Shown here: piece by piece, positions 27,178 to 35,740 of the stretch
Layout of the letters: every line of letters starts with the position of its first letter
Position numbering within the stretch: the stretch's first letter is position 1
NCBI RefSeq assembly: GCF_017908035.1
Contig: NZ_JAEQMU010000006.1
Location: 370,804 to 434,803 of the forward strand
Length of the DNA: 64,000 nt
Direction: 5' to 3'
Source of the DNA: Sphingobacterium tabacisoli
GTDB taxonomy: Bacteria; Bacteroidota; Bacteroidia; Sphingobacteriales; Sphingobacteriaceae
The notes under the pieces: generated by a model
Database searches by the model: none
The model's input: the letters and a program-made list of their open reading frames with translations, nothing else
Told to the model about the DNA's origin: nothing
Program-made: the position numbers and the translations under genes

Positions 27178-28130
27178 TTATACTTTTTTGCTAACTGCCG
27201 AGGTCTAATGATGTAACAATAAATAATAGCTACCATAGACATCACAATAATACATGCACACAACCATACAGATACCTGATAGTACCGTGTGACAAACCCT
27301 TCCAGGGTACCTGCTATGATAAAAAAGGGAACAGTACTAATCAACACTTTTGCAGCTTGTTTGATTGCAGCTTTAAAGGACTCCAACCGACTATAAGATT
27401 TTGGAAAGAGAATGCTATTCCCCATCGCAAGACCGCATCCGCCGGCAATGACGATAACGGAAAGCTCAATCGTACCATGTATCCATATCGCAGACATGGC
27501 CTCCTGCAATACATCATACTTATAAAATAGATAGTGGAACGTCCCCACCATAATACCATTGCTGAACAGGATATAGCCCGTACCAAGGCTAAAAAAAACA
27601 CCAAAAATAAAGGCATAAAAGGCGACTTTCACATTGTTAATGGTTATAGCAAGCGCTCCACCCCAGTTACTTCCATCTTGGTACACTCCGGCAGGATTTC
27701 CGGCTTTGATGTTTTCGATCGTCATATTGACGTAGCCATCACCGAGAATAAGTCGTACGAATCCTTCGTCATGCTGAGCCGAAACAAAGCCGATCAAACT
27801 AGCAAACACGAAAATCAAAAAGGAGTACATCAGGGGACGCCGGATAGACCAAATAGCCTCGAAGACCTCCAGCTGAAAAAAATGGGCTATCTTATTATTT
27901 GACGATTTTTGATCTTTATAAATTAGCTGATGGGCACGGATAGAAAGTTCATTGAGATATTGCTTCGTTTTACTTTTAGGATAAAAGGTCTGTGCGTAGG
28001 CCAAATCATTCGTCAACTCAATGTAATTAGAAGCCAAAGTGTCTGGATTGACATCTCCTTTATTTGTCAAGTTATTTTCTATTGACAACCATTTTTCTTT
28101 ATTACGTTCGATAAAGGATGCTTCTCGCAT
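27168..28130 (-). CDS. Stage II sporulation protein M (SpoIIM)-like membrane protein
   Basis: A 320-residue membrane protein. The cytoplasmic N-terminus (REASFIERNKEKWLSIENNL) is followed by helices from about residue 100 onward (LMYSFLIFVFASLIGFVSAQ). GNPAGVYQDGSNWGGALAITINNVKVAFYAF and the later IWIHGTIELSVIVIAGGCGLAMG match the SpoIIM family as seen in non-sporulating bacteria. First gene of the six-gene operon. In Bacillus SpoIIM acts in forespore engulfment; in this organism the role is unknown and sporulation is not implied. Confidence 0.85.
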   Translation of the reverse strand: MREASFIERNKEKWLSIENNLTNKGDVNPDTLASNYIELTNDLAYAQTFYPKSKTKQYLNELSIRAHQLIYKDQKSSNNKIAHFFQLEVFEAIWSIRRPLMYSFLIFVFASLIGFVSAQHDEGFVRLILGDGYVNMTIENIKAGNPAGVYQDGSNWGGALAITINNVKVAFYAFIFGVFFSLGTGYILFSNGIMVGTFHYLFYKYDVLQEAMSAIWIHGTIELSVIVIAGGCGLAMGNSILFPKSYSRLESFKAAIKQAAKVLISTVPFFIIAGTLEGFVTRYYQVSVWLCACIIVMSMVAIIYCYIIRPRQLAKKYKWS

Positions 28131-28271
28131 AAACTTAAGATTACAGCTTGCTATAAACTTAGATAAAAAGCACGGGATTCTCGAAAACTAATAAAAATTA
28201 ATCCATGAAAATTAATTTAAAAACACATAATCTATCTTTTTTATAACCGAAGTCCGTAACTTCACATCAAG

Positions 28272-29000
28272 ATGAACAAGTTACTGATCAATACCCCACA
28301 AAACGTAAACTTCGAATATAAGCTCGCATCTGTAGGTTCGCGCTGTATCGCTTTTGGGTTGGATTATGGTATTATGATATTGTATGCCATCTTTACATTT
28401 ACCCTTCTTTCCAAGATGGGTCTGTTTAATTCTTCTGACCCTTGGCTCAGTTGGGGAATTGCTTCTTTCGCTACCTTACCTATTTTTCTGTATCCTCTTC
28501 TTTTTGAGACCCTGATGGAAGGTCAGACTATCGGAAAGCGAATTATGAAAATAAAAGTCGTTAAGATAGACGGCACCCGAGCCACATTCTATCAATATTT
28601 TATACGCTGGGTGTGTAATGCAGTGGACATATTCATGAGCATGGGAGGACTGGGGCTCACAAGTATTATATTATCCAAAAAAAGTCAACGTATTGGAGAT
28701 ATTGCCGCAGAAACGGCCGTTATCAATATCAAAGAAAACATAGGTTTAAAAGAAACACTATTTGAGGAAATTACGGCAACGCACAACATTATATATCCGG
28801 AGGTCATTAGGCTTGCTGACCGGGATCTCAACGAGATCAAAGAAATATATCACACCGGATACCGCAGAAAAAACTATACAATTATCCAGGCCTTGGCGGC
28901 CAAAGTAGAAATCCTACTGGGTGTAAAAGCAAACATACACCCAGAGGACTTTATAAGTCAAGTCATAAAGGACCACTATTACATGTTCAAAGAACAATAA
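28272..29000 (+). CDS. RDD family membrane protein
   Basis: A 242-residue protein. An RDD-domain layout is visible in the first 150 residues: LASVGSRCIAFGLDYGIMIL (Arg-Asp spacing), a second helix (SWGIASFATLPIFLYPLLFE), GQTIGKRIMKIKVVKIDG, and a third helix ending in SKKSQRIGDIAAETAVI. The C-terminal 80 residues are soluble and helical (ADRDLNEIKEIYHTGYRRKN). It is divergent from the SpoIIM-like gene across a 141-nt gap. SpoIIM and RDD genes are often neighbours, so it probably belongs to the same system. Confidence 0.88.
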   Translation: MNKLLINTPQNVNFEYKLASVGSRCIAFGLDYGIMILYAIFTFTLLSKMGLFNSSDPWLSWGIASFATLPIFLYPLLFETLMEGQTIGKRIMKIKVVKIDGTRATFYQYFIRWVCNAVDIFMSMGGLGLTSIILSKKSQRIGDIAAETAVINIKENIGLKETLFEEITATHNIIYPEVIRLADRDLNEIKEIYHTGYRRKNYTIIQALAAKVEILLGVKANIHPEDFISQVIKDHYYMFKEQ

Positions 29001-29014
29001 TAGCACTATTCACC

Positions 29015-29902
29015 CTATGCTATTGTCGCTGAAGATGTCTGTGCCTGTCTATCGACTTTTTTAACCAATCCTTGCAACACATTCCCAGGTCCTACTTCAA
29101 CAAATGATTCTGCCCCATCGACAAGCATGTGCTGAACAGTCTGTGTCCATCTTACGGCACCTGTCAACTGAGCTATAAGATTTTCTTTGATCTTAGCTGG
29201 ATCTGTATAAGGTTTGGCGTCCACATTCTGGTAAATTGGACAAGTTGGAGCCGTGATAACAGTGGCTTCAATAGCGGCCTGTAACTCAACCTTTGCTGGC
29301 TCCATCAGTGGGGAGTGAAAAGCTCCTCCAACATTCAGTTTCAACGCACGCTTTGCGCCTGCCTCAGTCAACAATGCACATGCTTTGTCTATTCCTGCGA
29401 TAGAACCCGAAATAACTAGCTGACCTGGGCAGTTATAGTTTGCTGGAACCACAACATCCTCTACCTGTGCACAAATCCGCTCAACGGTTTCGTCATCCAA
29501 TCCAAGAATTGCCGCCATCGTAGAAGGTTCCACTTCACAGGCTTTTTGCATCGCATTTGCACGTTGTGCGACAAGCTTCAACCCGTCTTCAAATGACAAA
29601 GCTCCAGCGGCAACCAAAGCAGAGAACTCGCCTAATGAGTGTCCTGCAACCATCGTAGGATTAAAACTATCGCCCAGCGCCTTTGCAAGAATAACAGAAT
29701 GCAAAAATATAGCCGGTTGTGTTACTTTCGTCTGTTTAAGATCTTCATCCGTACCTGCAAACATGATATCAGTGATACGAAATCCTAAAATGTCGTTCGC
29801 TTGTTCAAATAGTGCTTTTGTTTCTGCATTCAGGTTATAAAGATCTTGTCCCATTCCCACGAATTGGGCTCCCTGACCAGGAAAAATGTAAGCTGTTTTC
29901 AT
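29015..29902 (-). CDS. fabD: Malonyl-CoA:ACP transacylase
   Basis: A 295-residue enzyme transferring malonyl groups from CoA to acyl carrier protein for fatty acid synthesis. The nucleophile lies in GHSLGEFS (S89), the catalytic His in GGAFHSPLM (H196), and the N-terminal YIFPGQGAQFVGMG motif is intact. Length is normal. It is convergent with the RDD gene (14 nt apart) and is not next to other fab genes here. Confidence 0.96.
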   Translation of the reverse strand: MKTAYIFPGQGAQFVGMGQDLYNLNAETKALFEQANDILGFRITDIMFAGTDEDLKQTKVTQPAIFLHSVILAKALGDSFNPTMVAGHSLGEFSALVAAGALSFEDGLKLVAQRANAMQKACEVEPSTMAAILGLDDETVERICAQVEDVVVPANYNCPGQLVISGSIAGIDKACALLTEAGAKRALKLNVGGAFHSPLMEPAKVELQAAIEATVITAPTCPIYQNVDAKPYTDPAKIKENLIAQLTGAVRWTQTVQHMLVDGAESFVEVGPGNVLQGLVKKVDRQAQTSSATIA

Positions 29903-29930
29903 TTGTAAATTATTAGTTTTTTAATAGCCG

Positions 29931-29946
29931 TCCGCCAGCTGGCGGA
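29931..29946. repeat. Perfect 16-bp palindrome, copy 1
   Basis: TCCGCCAGCTGGCGGA is a GC-rich perfect palindrome in an AT-rich intergenic region, 29 nt upstream of fabD. A 14/16 match lies at 63822-63837 after the rRNA operon. Two copies suggest a dispersed intergenic repeat. Confidence 0.6.
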
Positions 29947-30027
29947 TCCAGATTTCATCCATTCCTGTTCATGTCATCGCTACTACAGTGATATTTCAGG
30001 TGTGAATGATTTATGTTTTAAAGATAA

Positions 30028-31260
30028 TTACTTTTCGGGCATAAATCTTAAAGATACTAAGCGTTTCTCGTCAAAGAAGATATTCGACAGTTCGAAAAGA
30101 TCTTGCACACTGACCTTATCGATGCTACCCAGTACATCTTCCAAAGAAATAACCCGTCCGTAATCTATAATATTCTTTGCCTCGGCAATAACCATACTCA
30201 TTCTGTTTTCTTCAGCTAAGGCAATCTGTCCTTTAAATTTCTGTTTTGCTCTAGTCAACTGATATTCAGAAACAGGCGTGTTTTTAAGTTTATTTAATTC
30301 CTTAAAAACCAGCGAAACGGCCTTATTTAGCTTCTCTTCATCTGTACCCAGGTAAATACTGATACTCCCGGTATCTTTATACATGGTAAAATTAGACTCG
30401 ATCGTATAAGCAATACCATATTTTTCACGAATACCGAGATTAAGGATCGAACTCATCCCATACCCTCCGAGCATATTATTAAGTAAAAGCAGTCCGGTTT
30501 TCCGCTCATCGTAGACTCCAAAAGTCTGCCCACCCAACATATAATGTGCTTGATTGATTGGTTTTTCAACAATCTGATTAATGTTGTTTACAACGGGGAC
30601 AACTTGTGTCGGGGTATCTAAGAGATTAGGCTTAATTTTTCCAAAAATACGCTCTGCTAATCGTTTTACTTGGGTCAATGAATAATCCCCCGAAATAGCG
30701 ATAACGATTTCCGAGGTGCTGTAGGTATCCTGCATAAAACGAAGAATGTCCGACTTCGTAATAGACTTTAGATCGTCTTCTAAACCTAATATATTATGTC
30801 CCAACCCAGATCCCTGAAATAAAAGGTCTTCAAAATCATCCATTATTGACTCTTCAGGGCTATCTAGATAGGAGGCGATTTCGTCTAAAACGACGCCCCG
30901 CTCTTTCTCTATCTCTGTATCAGGAAAGGTAGAGTGAAATAAGACGTCTTCAAAAAGATCTAATGCCCGCTCCAAATAGGGATTCAGGAACGAAGCGTGC
31001 AAACAGGTGTATTCTTTTGTGGTATAGGCATTCAAATCACCTCCTACGTGCTCCAACCGATTCAAAATCTGATTGGTCGACCGCTTTTCAGTACGCTTAA
31101 AAACAAGGTGTTCAATAAAATGAGCCATCCCAAACTTACCCTCTTGCTCATTCCTAGATCCGGTATTTACGAGAATACAGCTATGGGTGATAACTGATTT
31201 TTGAAAATGCAATAATACGCGTATACCGTTATCCAATTGGATAAGATTGTACTCCTTCAT
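30028..31260 (-). CDS. M16 family zinc metallopeptidase
   Basis: A 410-residue pitrilysin-family protease. The inverted zinc motif HxxEH is visible as HFIEH (H47, E50, H51) with the third ligand E127 in GVVLDEIASY, 76 residues after H51, the typical spacing. The C-terminal half has the second, non-catalytic M16 domain (about 185-380), with GGYGMSSILNLGIREKYGIAYTI. The active site is complete, so it may act as a homodimer. It has its own -7 element at 31287-31294. Confidence 0.95.
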   Translation of the reverse strand: MKEYNLIQLDNGIRVLLHFQKSVITHSCILVNTGSRNEQEGKFGMAHFIEHLVFKRTEKRSTNQILNRLEHVGGDLNAYTTKEYTCLHASFLNPYLERALDLFEDVLFHSTFPDTEIEKERGVVLDEIASYLDSPEESIMDDFEDLLFQGSGLGHNILGLEDDLKSITKSDILRFMQDTYSTSEIVIAISGDYSLTQVKRLAERIFGKIKPNLLDTPTQVVPVVNNINQIVEKPINQAHYMLGGQTFGVYDERKTGLLLLNNMLGGYGMSSILNLGIREKYGIAYTIESNFTMYKDTGSISIYLGTDEEKLNKAVSLVFKELNKLKNTPVSEYQLTRAKQKFKGQIALAEENRMSMVIAEAKNIIDYGRVISLEDVLGSIDKVSVQDLFELSNIFFDEKRLVSLRFMPEK

Positions 31261-31286
31261 TCAGATGGATTTTTTAATAATGAATG

Positions 31287-31294
31287 CAAAGTTA
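31287..31294 (-). promoter_or_regulatory. -7 element of the M16 peptidase gene
   Basis: TAACTTTG on the minus strand, an exact TAnnTTTG, 26 nt before the ATG. A TTG lies 15 nt upstream, closer than ideal. Confidence 0.45.
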
Positions 31295-31306
31295 CGTAAT
31301 TAAAAA

Positions 31307-31344
31307 CACAAAAGGCGCTCCTTAATACTTGAACGCCTTTTGTG
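31307..31344 (-). terminator. Terminator after the outer-membrane receptor gene
   Basis: Perfect 12-bp arms ACACAAAAGGCG (31307-31318) and CGCCTTTTGTGT (31333-31344), 23 nt downstream of the receptor stop. On the minus strand the stem is followed by TTTTTAATTA. Confidence 0.8.
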
Positions 31345-31366
31345 TATATATGGATTACAGAAGCCC

Positions 31367-34189
31367 CTACATTCGTGGTCTCATGCTTCGCCATGGACTA
31401 TTGTCTTCCATCGGATTCACTCCGGAAAATTTTTGTAGCTTGAATGTAAATGTCAACATAAAGTAACGGGCCAAGCGGTTGGTACGACTGTCTGTCAGTT
31501 CCTGAGCAACAGTCCGATTGATATTCACCTGCTCATTTAATAAGTCAAACGCCTGTAAGCGAATGGTTCCGCGCTGACCTTTCAGCAATTTCTGCTCGAC
31601 ATAAGTATTGATAATAAATGGATTCACATTACTCGCATACCCACGGTTAAATTCTTTCGAGACGTCCGCTCCGAAAATAGTGGTCGGAGTAATATTTACA
31701 GACCCAATAATAGATGGAGCAACCTTTGACGTATTAGGTGACTCCAATTTTGCAAGCGAAGTCCTTGTCATATTATAAGAATACCTTACACCTGGATTAA
31801 TCTCTAAATTTTCAGAAGGATTATAACGGAAAAACAACATCTGACTAATAACAGTATTGTTTGTAACAACCTTATCAAACGTGCCACCGGTCTCATTCTG
31901 ATTCAAATAGGAAATACCGTGGTTATAATTCACACCACCCCCATACATAATATTATAGGTTTTTTCTTTCAACGATCTTCCCCAGTGATAAAATGTACTT
32001 AAAGAGTATACCGGATCAGATTCATTCTGATAACCCGTCTCTTGAAAAATACCATCGCCTTCTTTAGCATAGCGTCTGCTCATAGTTACTATTTTATCCT
32101 GTGTATATTCTCCACGAAGCATAGCGAAAAATGTTTTCCCTTTCTGAAAATCACCACTTCTGAAACGCATTCTTAAAGAATGGTTAAATTCTGGATCAAG
32201 ATCCGAATTACCCAAAGTAAGGTTTGTTCTATTGGTGCTCACCTCAAATGGGAGAATCTGAGAAAGTGTCGGTTCTACCGATTTCCCGCTATAATTAATG
32301 GTAATATTAGACTGTTTTGAGAACTTGTATTCAAACCTCGCAATAGGCATAATATTGAAGTTAGACCGGTCGATTGTAGCAGAGGCATCTGCACTACTCG
32401 CATTACCCTTTAATAGTGACGGTTGCACAGCAGCTCCTATGGAGTATTTAATCTTATCATTATCATACATAAAGCTAGCGCCCACCCGATGTGTAGTAAA
32501 TGCATAATCGTAATTATATACGTAATTCTTCACCCCGGATAGTTCTGGATCGGTTATCAACTGATTGTTGATATCATAAGCATTCTGCTTGTCCTTATTG
32601 TCGTAATCATTATTATTAAAGTCATAGGTGACTTCTAGCTTGCTCTTTTCCGACAGTGGCTCCGTATAAGAAACTGAAGCTCCCGCATTCCAACTTTTGT
32701 TCTGGGCATCACGCAGTGTCTGTACATAAACATCCTTTATCGATTCGTTCTGATTTGCCGGATCGTAAATTTTCTGATTTAATATTTCATTAAACTCATT
32801 CTCAGTGACCGCATTATCGTAATTCAGGTTAAAGAACAAATTCCGGCCTTTGTCATTCAGCTTTCGGTTATATAATCCCGAAAAATTATATCGAGGCGCA
32901 TTAGAACCTGAGTTCAAATCAGTCACCTGTATATTATCTTTCAATAGATTCTTTAAGTAGGTAGCAGTATTAACCGACCTCGTCGTGTTATCACTAAATC
33001 CGAGTTGTGGGGTTATTTTAATATAATCTTTATCCGAAATATTCCATTCCAGGTTTCCTTCGAAACGATGATCGGCACGAATACTGTTCTTGTCGTCCTC
33101 CAACTCACGGGTTAAGCCCTTTTGGTCTCCCAAGAACTCTGTGAACGAATTTGACAAAGTATTGTTATCGTCTCTCCCGAACGAATAGCTACCGTAAGCT
33201 TTCAATTTATCGGAAAAATCGTGGCGAATATTAACGCCGATGGACCCTGTATTAGTAATCCCCTCAGAACCACCGAACATACCTCCAGGGCCCCGTCCGC
33301 CGCCTCCTCCTTGTCGTCCTCTAGCTCCTCCTCCCATCGAATTAAAATCAAAGAGATTGGCATTCATATTATTCAGATTACCCAATACCGACACTTGGGA
33401 TTTGTCCTTAAAGCCCATAAACATTCCTGTAGTCTGATAACGCTCTTCTGTCCCCGCCCCTACACGTAACGTCGTTACATACCCTTCATTGTATTTGGGA
33501 TCAATCTGTATATTCAACACCTTGGTCGATTCGCCTGATTTATTACCAGTAAGATTAGCCATGTCTCCAAAATCATCCACAATCTGCATTTTTTCAATGA
33601 TATTGGCAGGAAGATTCTGCGTAGCTGTTTTGACATCGCCTCCAAAAAAGTCCTTTCCGTTGATGCGCACACGAGTTACCTGCTCACCCTGAGCGGTCAC
33701 ATTTCCATCTTTATCCACCTCTACTCCCTGCAATTTCTTTAGGGCATCTTCTGCCACAGATCCTTCGCGTAATTTTAAATCCTTAGTAGAATATTCTACG
33801 GTATCCCCCTTGACCTGAACCGTAACAACACCGTTGATAACAACCTCTTCCAACATATTGGGGATCCCTAACAGGATAATGTTAGGCACTAGCATCCTAT
33901 TATCCTCAACAGGAGTAAACGTATAGTTTTTCTCAAACGGCTCAAATCCTAAACTGGAAACTTTAATCTTGAAAGATTGATCCTTCAGGTTATTAAAGGT
34001 ATAAATTCCACCAACGGAAGAACTGGTCTTTAGCGTATCTGTCCCTGCAATATAATGCACAGATGCGCCAGCAATAGGCCTTGACAAAGAATCCCGAAGA
34101 AATCCCTGCACAATCTTATTAGATTGTGCCTGAACAGAAAAACTAACGAATAGGGCCAACGCCACACCCCATGTCTTTAAAAAATCCAT
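31367..34189 (-). CDS. Outer-membrane beta-barrel protein with carboxypeptidase-like and plug domains
   Basis: A 940-residue protein. The signal peptide ends ...FSVQAQ (about residue 22). A CarboxypepD_reg-like domain follows (about 25-110, VQGFLRDSLSRPIAGASVHY). Next is a plug-like domain (about 112-225, EEVVINGVVTVQVKGDTVEY and VRINGKDFFGGD), and then a long beta-barrel (OMP_b-brl_3 type) ending in an aromatic-rich strand. A glycine-rich loop (about 288-312, with GRQGGGGGRGPGGMFGG) lies near the start of the barrel. Such TonB-dependent-receptor-like proteins take up or move substrates across the outer membrane; the ligand is unknown. It is followed by a terminator. Confidence 0.88.
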   Translation of the reverse strand: MDFLKTWGVALALFVSFSVQAQSNKIVQGFLRDSLSRPIAGASVHYIAGTDTLKTSSSVGGIYTFNNLKDQSFKIKVSSLGFEPFEKNYTFTPVEDNRMLVPNIILLGIPNMLEEVVINGVVTVQVKGDTVEYSTKDLKLREGSVAEDALKKLQGVEVDKDGNVTAQGEQVTRVRINGKDFFGGDVKTATQNLPANIIEKMQIVDDFGDMANLTGNKSGESTKVLNIQIDPKYNEGYVTTLRVGAGTEERYQTTGMFMGFKDKSQVSVLGNLNNMNANLFDFNSMGGGARGRQGGGGGRGPGGMFGGSEGITNTGSIGVNIRHDFSDKLKAYGSYSFGRDDNNTLSNSFTEFLGDQKGLTRELEDDKNSIRADHRFEGNLEWNISDKDYIKITPQLGFSDNTTRSVNTATYLKNLLKDNIQVTDLNSGSNAPRYNFSGLYNRKLNDKGRNLFFNLNYDNAVTENEFNEILNQKIYDPANQNESIKDVYVQTLRDAQNKSWNAGASVSYTEPLSEKSKLEVTYDFNNNDYDNKDKQNAYDINNQLITDPELSGVKNYVYNYDYAFTTHRVGASFMYDNDKIKYSIGAAVQPSLLKGNASSADASATIDRSNFNIMPIARFEYKFSKQSNITINYSGKSVEPTLSQILPFEVSTNRTNLTLGNSDLDPEFNHSLRMRFRSGDFQKGKTFFAMLRGEYTQDKIVTMSRRYAKEGDGIFQETGYQNESDPVYSLSTFYHWGRSLKEKTYNIMYGGGVNYNHGISYLNQNETGGTFDKVVTNNTVISQMLFFRYNPSENLEINPGVRYSYNMTRTSLAKLESPNTSKVAPSIIGSVNITPTTIFGADVSKEFNRGYASNVNPFIINTYVEQKLLKGQRGTIRLQAFDLLNEQVNINRTVAQELTDSRTNRLARYFMLTFTFKLQKFSGVNPMEDNSPWRSMRPRM

Positions 34190-34204
34190 ATGTTTATATT
34201 CTCT

Positions 34205-34939
34205 CTATTTTATTGTACCGAAGAGCCAAACCATTGTCTCCTCTTTGTACGGATTTTTCAGCACTGTCCCTGTGGGACCTGCGCCATAAACCTGTACATT
34301 GCTTGGCCTATTACGCGAATCTCCTGTTTTTTTCATTTGAAAAAACTGCGTATTAATCCCTACCTGCACCGCAACCCTATCACTCTTAAAATCGATCAAC
34401 TCCAAGGGAATAACAGATTCGTAGACCAAGACATTCTGCTCATCAAATCGTGCTACCGCTTGGATACCATAGGTATTATCAAAGGACAAAAGTCCATCAA
34501 CGACCTTACTAAAACCTGATATCAGGTATCCTCGAACACTTTTTAACAGCTCATCCTTTATATTATTTGCATCAAAGCCATCATCCTGGCTCAAGGCCCG
34601 CAATCGCTCTCTATCTACAAACGGGTATACAAGCTTAGCCCCTTCTTTTTTCTTTTCATTATAGCTAATATTTACAAAGACACCATTGCGCAATGCCTCC
34701 CGCTGTAACATATCATCTTTAACACGTACTGCGATAAACAGTTTGTCTCCATTCTTACTGACGCCAAAAGACCAAAAATCACTTTCGGGATTATACAATT
34801 TATCGGACCATTCCGTGAGATTACCATCTAAAGCAACTTTCTCAACATTCTGGAAAGTATAATCCTGTTTTTTTTTCTTCTGTGCAAATAGCACGAATGG
34901 GCAGCAACAGATCAGAAATAGGATATTAAATTTATTCAT
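34205..34939 (-). CDS. Secreted CBM9/DOMON-like protein
   Basis: A 244-residue protein from the ATG at 34939, with a short hydrophobic signal (MNKFNILFLICCCPFVLFAQ). The mature part contains VALDGNLTEWSDKLYNPESD and then SKNGDKLFIAVRVKDDML. This is the layout of CBM9-like or DOMON sandwich domains in secreted Bacteroidota proteins. An upstream in-frame start would add MSCKSKHKLL before the signal and is less likely. It lies 15 nt before the outer-membrane receptor gene and is probably cotranscribed. Function unknown. Confidence 0.7.
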   Translation of the reverse strand: MNKFNILFLICCCPFVLFAQKKKKQDYTFQNVEKVALDGNLTEWSDKLYNPESDFWSFGVSKNGDKLFIAVRVKDDMLQREALRNGVFVNISYNEKKKEGAKLVYPFVDRERLRALSQDDGFDANNIKDELLKSVRGYLISGFSKVVDGLLSFDNTYGIQAVARFDEQNVLVYESVIPLELIDFKSDRVAVQVGINTQFFQMKKTGDSRNRPSNVQVYGAGPTGTVLKNPYKEETMVWLFGTIK

Positions 34940-35082
34940 CAGCAATTTATGTTTACTTTTACAGGACAAAGAGATGTAAAAGTTTCTTTAAATCGTCAAT
35001 ATCTTTACAAAAAAATGAAGAAGTAGTGTAAATAAGTGTTAACATGACGATATCACAGATAAGTTACACTGAAAATCAAAAT

Positions 35083-35682
35083 ATGCTTTTATCCCAATTT
35101 CAGAATGAATTCGTAGAAGCCGGATGCGATGAGGCAGGTCGTGGATGCCTCGCCGGCCCTGTCTTTGCTGCTGCCGTTATATTTCCAAAGGACTATTACA
35201 ATCCCATTCTCAATGACTCAAAAAAACTGTCAGAAAAGAAAAGGAATGAACTCCGTCCAATAATAGAAAGGGAAGCTTTAGCTTTTGCTGTCTGTAGCGT
35301 GACACCCCAAGAAATCGACAAGATAAATATTCACAATGCGTCTTATAAAGCCATGCACTTAGCTCTGGATGCGCTAAGCCTCACGGCAGAACATTTGATT
35401 ATTGATGGCAATAAATTTATACCCTACAAAACAGTACCTCATACCTGTATTGTAAAAGGCGATGGTAAATACCTATCAATTGCAGCGGCATCTATTCTCG
35501 CTAAAACATATAGAGATGAATACATGGATAGGATTGCGGACGAATTCCCTCAGTATGAATGGCGCTCAAACAAAGGATATCCAACCATTGTACATCGAAA
35601 AGCCGTATTAGAGCATGGGCCAACGATACACCATAGACGTACATTCCGAGTTACGGATCCGCAGCTAAAACTAGAATTATAA
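35083..35682 (+). CDS. rnhB: Ribonuclease HII
   Basis: About 199 residues if started at the ATG at 35083 (MLLSQFQNEFVEAG); an ATG at 35044 would add 13 residues. RNase HII cuts the RNA strand of RNA-DNA hybrids. The N-terminal motif GCDEAGRGCLAGPVFAAAV carries the first catalytic Asp and Glu, LIIDGNKF the second Asp, and SIAAASILAKTYRDEYM the fourth. It ends in a strong bidirectional terminator shared with the convergent YfhO-like gene. Confidence 0.95.
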   Translation: MLLSQFQNEFVEAGCDEAGRGCLAGPVFAAAVIFPKDYYNPILNDSKKLSEKKRNELRPIIEREALAFAVCSVTPQEIDKINIHNASYKAMHLALDALSLTAEHLIIDGNKFIPYKTVPHTCIVKGDGKYLSIAAASILAKTYRDEYMDRIADEFPQYEWRSNKGYPTIVHRKAVLEHGPTIHHRRTFRVTDPQLKLEL

Positions 35683-35720
35683 AGAAACGGGCTACCTAAA
35701 ATTAGGTAGCCCGTTTCTTT
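35681..35720. terminator. Bidirectional terminator between rnhB and the YfhO-like gene
   Basis: A nearly uninterrupted 19-bp stem (left arm AAAGAAACGGGCTACCTAA at 35681-35699, right arm 35702-35720) with T-rich ends on both strands. It starts within the rnhB stop codon and serves both convergent genes. Confidence 0.92.
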
Positions 35721-35740
35721 GTCGTAGTATATACAGTATG

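Noticed and set aside
27168..28130. SpoIIM homologue as evidence of sporulation
   Set aside because: No other sporulation gene is present, and SpoIIM-like proteins are widespread in non-spore-formers next to RDD and MoxR genes.
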